From contig OX104122.1 in the NCBI GenBank assembly GCA_944474755.1, positions 19,617,714 to 19,681,713 of the forward strand: a DNA stretch of 64,000 nt, in the 5' to 3' direction. This stretch comes from Limnoperna fortunei (Eukaryota > Mollusca > Bivalvia > Mytilida > Modiolidae). This document shows, piece by piece, positions 61,666 to 64,000 of this stretch. Positions within the stretch are counted from its first letter, which is position 1, and each line of letters begins with the position of its first letter. Under the pieces are notes generated by a model that worked only from the letters and a program-made list of their open reading frames with translations, was not told where the DNA came from and searched no databases. The translations under genes and the position numbers were made by a program.

Positions 61666-62670
61666 CAATTAATATTTCTGGACGAATTGGAAAATTTATT
61701 TTTAATTTGTGTCAACAGTTTCCTATATTCTGATGCGGTTTAGTTCATGAAATGGCTGTATCGTCTTATTTACCGAATTTTTTACACCAAAAGTAGATCA
61801 ACTGACCCAATGATAGAAATATTCCCGACAGGAATCAATGGCTTTACAGTTTATTCTGTGCTCTACTGATGACAATTTCTGTATTAAATGTGTGTTCATC
61901 GATTTGTACATTATATGAAAACATCATATTGACATTTCATATGCTTAGATTTTATAGAAAGCTATCCTGCTCTTTGTATGATTGAAACTCCTTCTGAAAC
62001 ATGGTATTTTCATTTCGTCATTGATAAGAATGATTTAATTTCATAATCGGATTTTCTTCACAATATTTTATTTTTAGATTAAATAGAATTTTGGTAGTTA
62101 TGTTGTAAAATGTTATCAAAATTCCTTATTTAAACGGTTTATTCAATTAACTAATGCATTCTAAATGTACGGTTTTCTCGAGGTGACAATTTCGTCAACA
62201 CAATAAAGCTTTTTGTCCAATGTTTATTTGGTACTTCCAGCTGATAAAGACATCGGAATCTTGCTTTGTTGACATCAGTAATCACACCGGCTGATTACCT
62301 CTGTAATAATTACGTCATTAAAACGTCAATTAAAGTACATTTCATCACTCAGTTCAGTGACATTTTGAATACAAATGCTTCATTTAAATTTCGCATTTTA
62401 TTTCATCGGCAATAATGGCAACACAGACCCGTTCAACATTTACATTTAAAATTGATCTTTAGTATTTAATCAGTCGCAGATACACCCCCTAAGGCAATAC
62501 AACTTTCAATAGGTTGAATTCTATGCAATATTCCTTGATGGTAAGAAACAAAAACTTTATATCAATTCGAATTTCACTTTAAGTGCATGTAGACTGCGTA
62601 TTCTTGTGGAAAGTAACTTTTATTTTCGATCGTTTTATTTACAAGGTATTTATGTGGGAGACCACTGTAG

Positions 62671-62871
62671 TAGCAACCGTTAATATAATAACAACCGATA
62701 ATGTAATAAACTTTAAAAATATATTATAACGTATTGTAATAAACTCAGTAGGTCATTTAAACTTAATTGATCGTAAAATACACCTTAGGTTTATTGTAGG
62801 CTACGCAATACGTTATAATATATTTTGAAAGTTTATTACATTATCGGTTGTTATTACATTAACGGTTGCTA
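62671..62871. repeat. Foldback element, 66-bp arms
   Basis: Arms 62671-62736 and 62806-62871 pair almost throughout (TAGCAACCGTTAATATAATA against TATTACATTAACGGTTGCTA). The central 69 bases hold a weaker continuation (TAATAAAC against GTTTATTG). Flanks show GACCACTGTAG on the left and CAGACCACA on the right; no clear target duplication. Confidence 0.9.
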
Positions 62872-64000
62872 CAGACCACATAAAAAGAAATTACGCAAAA
62901 GCTTACATTTTGTAAAGGAAAAAAGTCGGTGTTTAACCTTAATTTAAAATTACAATGACCTTAGTTACGTATTCTCGCACAATGTATGATCTATATATTT
63001 AAGTGAGACTTGCGAAACCTCAGTGTCGACAGTAACAACCTCAACCAGCCCCATCCTTGTAAGTTCTAACCCAAACTCGCAACATATAACGTATTTTTTA
63101 TAATCTTGTATTTGTATTATTTTCTTCATATAATATCAGTTAGATGATTTACCTTGATTAGTAAATCTAGACAACTAATTCTAGTTCTGTTATTATTACA
63201 GTGTGTTTTTCAATCATAGATGCACTGACATTACCAAATGAAACAAATTCCGTTTGTATATTTTTAAGAAAATAGTGACTACCACCTCGGACGGATTTGT
63301 TGCTATTTATATTAGCTGATATCAAAATAGAATTCAACACTTGTACAGGCAGGTTGTTTCATTCTTCAAATTTTCGTAACCTAATCAATAACATATTTTA
63401 AGAATCTAGTTTGAAAAAAATACAATGTTCAGAAGGTGTAGGTATTTAAGAAGTTATCTTCAGTTGACTATTGAATTACTCATGTACAGGAACTGGTGAC
63501 ATGCAAAGAAAAAGAAAACTACGGACACTAGCACCCTCATGTAGAAAAACATGACAAAACTGTCCCTTTACTCTAAATATTATCTAATGAAATCATTGCT
63601 TTAAGTTTTAGCTATACTGTGCAAAAACGCTAACATTGTAAACTAAAGAAATACATTATTTTGAAAACACCTTTTGTTATTTATTTATTTTGTTTTATGC
63701 GTACTCACGAAAGTGATGTCTAAGCATTACAGACTCCTTGTGAAGGTAAAGCCATGCTTTGCCGGTGAATAACTTTCACGGCAGAACCGTGAAGTATAAT
63801 TATAAAATAGATAGAGATGAAATATCGAATTTTCCGAGTGACAGAAATCACGGTTAATCGCATGTGAAAATTATCGTTTATTTTCAATCTCGGGTTTTTT
63901 CCCGCCAAAATGTCAGTTGGTTTTGTGCTATACAGATATTCATCCGCCGTTCATAAAATTTAGGATTAAGTATTAAAATTTTACGAAAACAATTTTGATC
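62872..64000. other. No gene seen
   Basis: A small perfect-type hairpin, TTTCACGG and CCGTGAAG, is at 63774-63794. The remainder is plain AT-rich DNA up to the window edge. Confidence 0.5.
63003..63057 (-). repeat. Possible tRNA-headed SINE fragment
   Basis: AGTGAGACTTGCGAAACCTC and AGTGTCGACAG resemble the B box and following loop of the SINE head in minus orientation; nothing else of the element is recognisable. Confidence 0.4.

Larger units (their letters stand above)
57915..62670. other. No gene seen outside short repeats
   Basis: Near 60500-60920 are several short clusters such as GACCAAAAGTGGTCTTTGAC, which with the half-site cluster suggest an old dispersed repeat. The frame 61007-61354 (+) runs into the ATC microsatellite. 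Confidence 0.5.

Overview
The window looks like nuclear DNA of a bivalve mollusc, most likely a mytilid mussel. It is AT-rich and gene-poor, with no operons or bacterial-type genes. It is packed with molluscan-type dispersed repeats: tRNA-headed SINEs ending in AATC-type tails, a very abundant second SINE-like family, and four copies of a motif beginning CAGACGCGCGTTTCG that I associate from memory with mussel sequence. The species assignment is inference; no search was run.

One intact protein-coding gene is supported: a single-exon-CDS rhodopsin-family neuropeptide receptor of the myosuppressin/FMRFamide (dmsr-like) type on the minus strand at 29933-31171. An upstream in-frame stop fixes its start, and a 3' splice site in its 5' UTR at about 31356 implies at least one more non-coding exon further right. 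It retains the family's diagnostic motifs but has no cysteine pair for the usual extracellular disulfide.

The most structured region is 9305-14855, a nest of transposons. An outer foldback-type element has inverted ends, arrays of a roughly 22-bp repeat just inside them and a candidate GGTT duplication. It contains a degenerate Ty3/gypsy-type LTR retrotransposon (10197-14459, minus strand), complete in layout (LTRs, PBS, gag, protease, RT, integrase, polypurine tract) but riddled with stops and frameshifts and lacking RNase H. Its 3' LTR is split by a 531-bp element with inverted repeats of about 155 bp. A SINE-like copy sits inside the right end of the outer element.

Elsewhere: two nearly identical 470-bp direct repeats (19006-19473 and 20729-21200) bracket a 1.25-kb non-coding spacer in an LTR-like arrangement but end in a short inverted motif. 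A decayed minus-strand reading frame of unknown identity lies at 16465-16960. There are four short foldback palindromes (641-748, 18761-18849, 46699-46851, 62671-62871), an array of about eight 70-bp units made only of SINE tRNA heads (39637-40185), a strict 50-bp tandem array (44411-44601) and a diverged 64-bp array (25496-25830). The remaining DNA shows no gene I can support; the other reading frames are short, AT-rich and lack domain signatures. No self-contained, previously undescribed functional system was found; the nested composite element and the direct-repeat pair are the best candidates for a new description.
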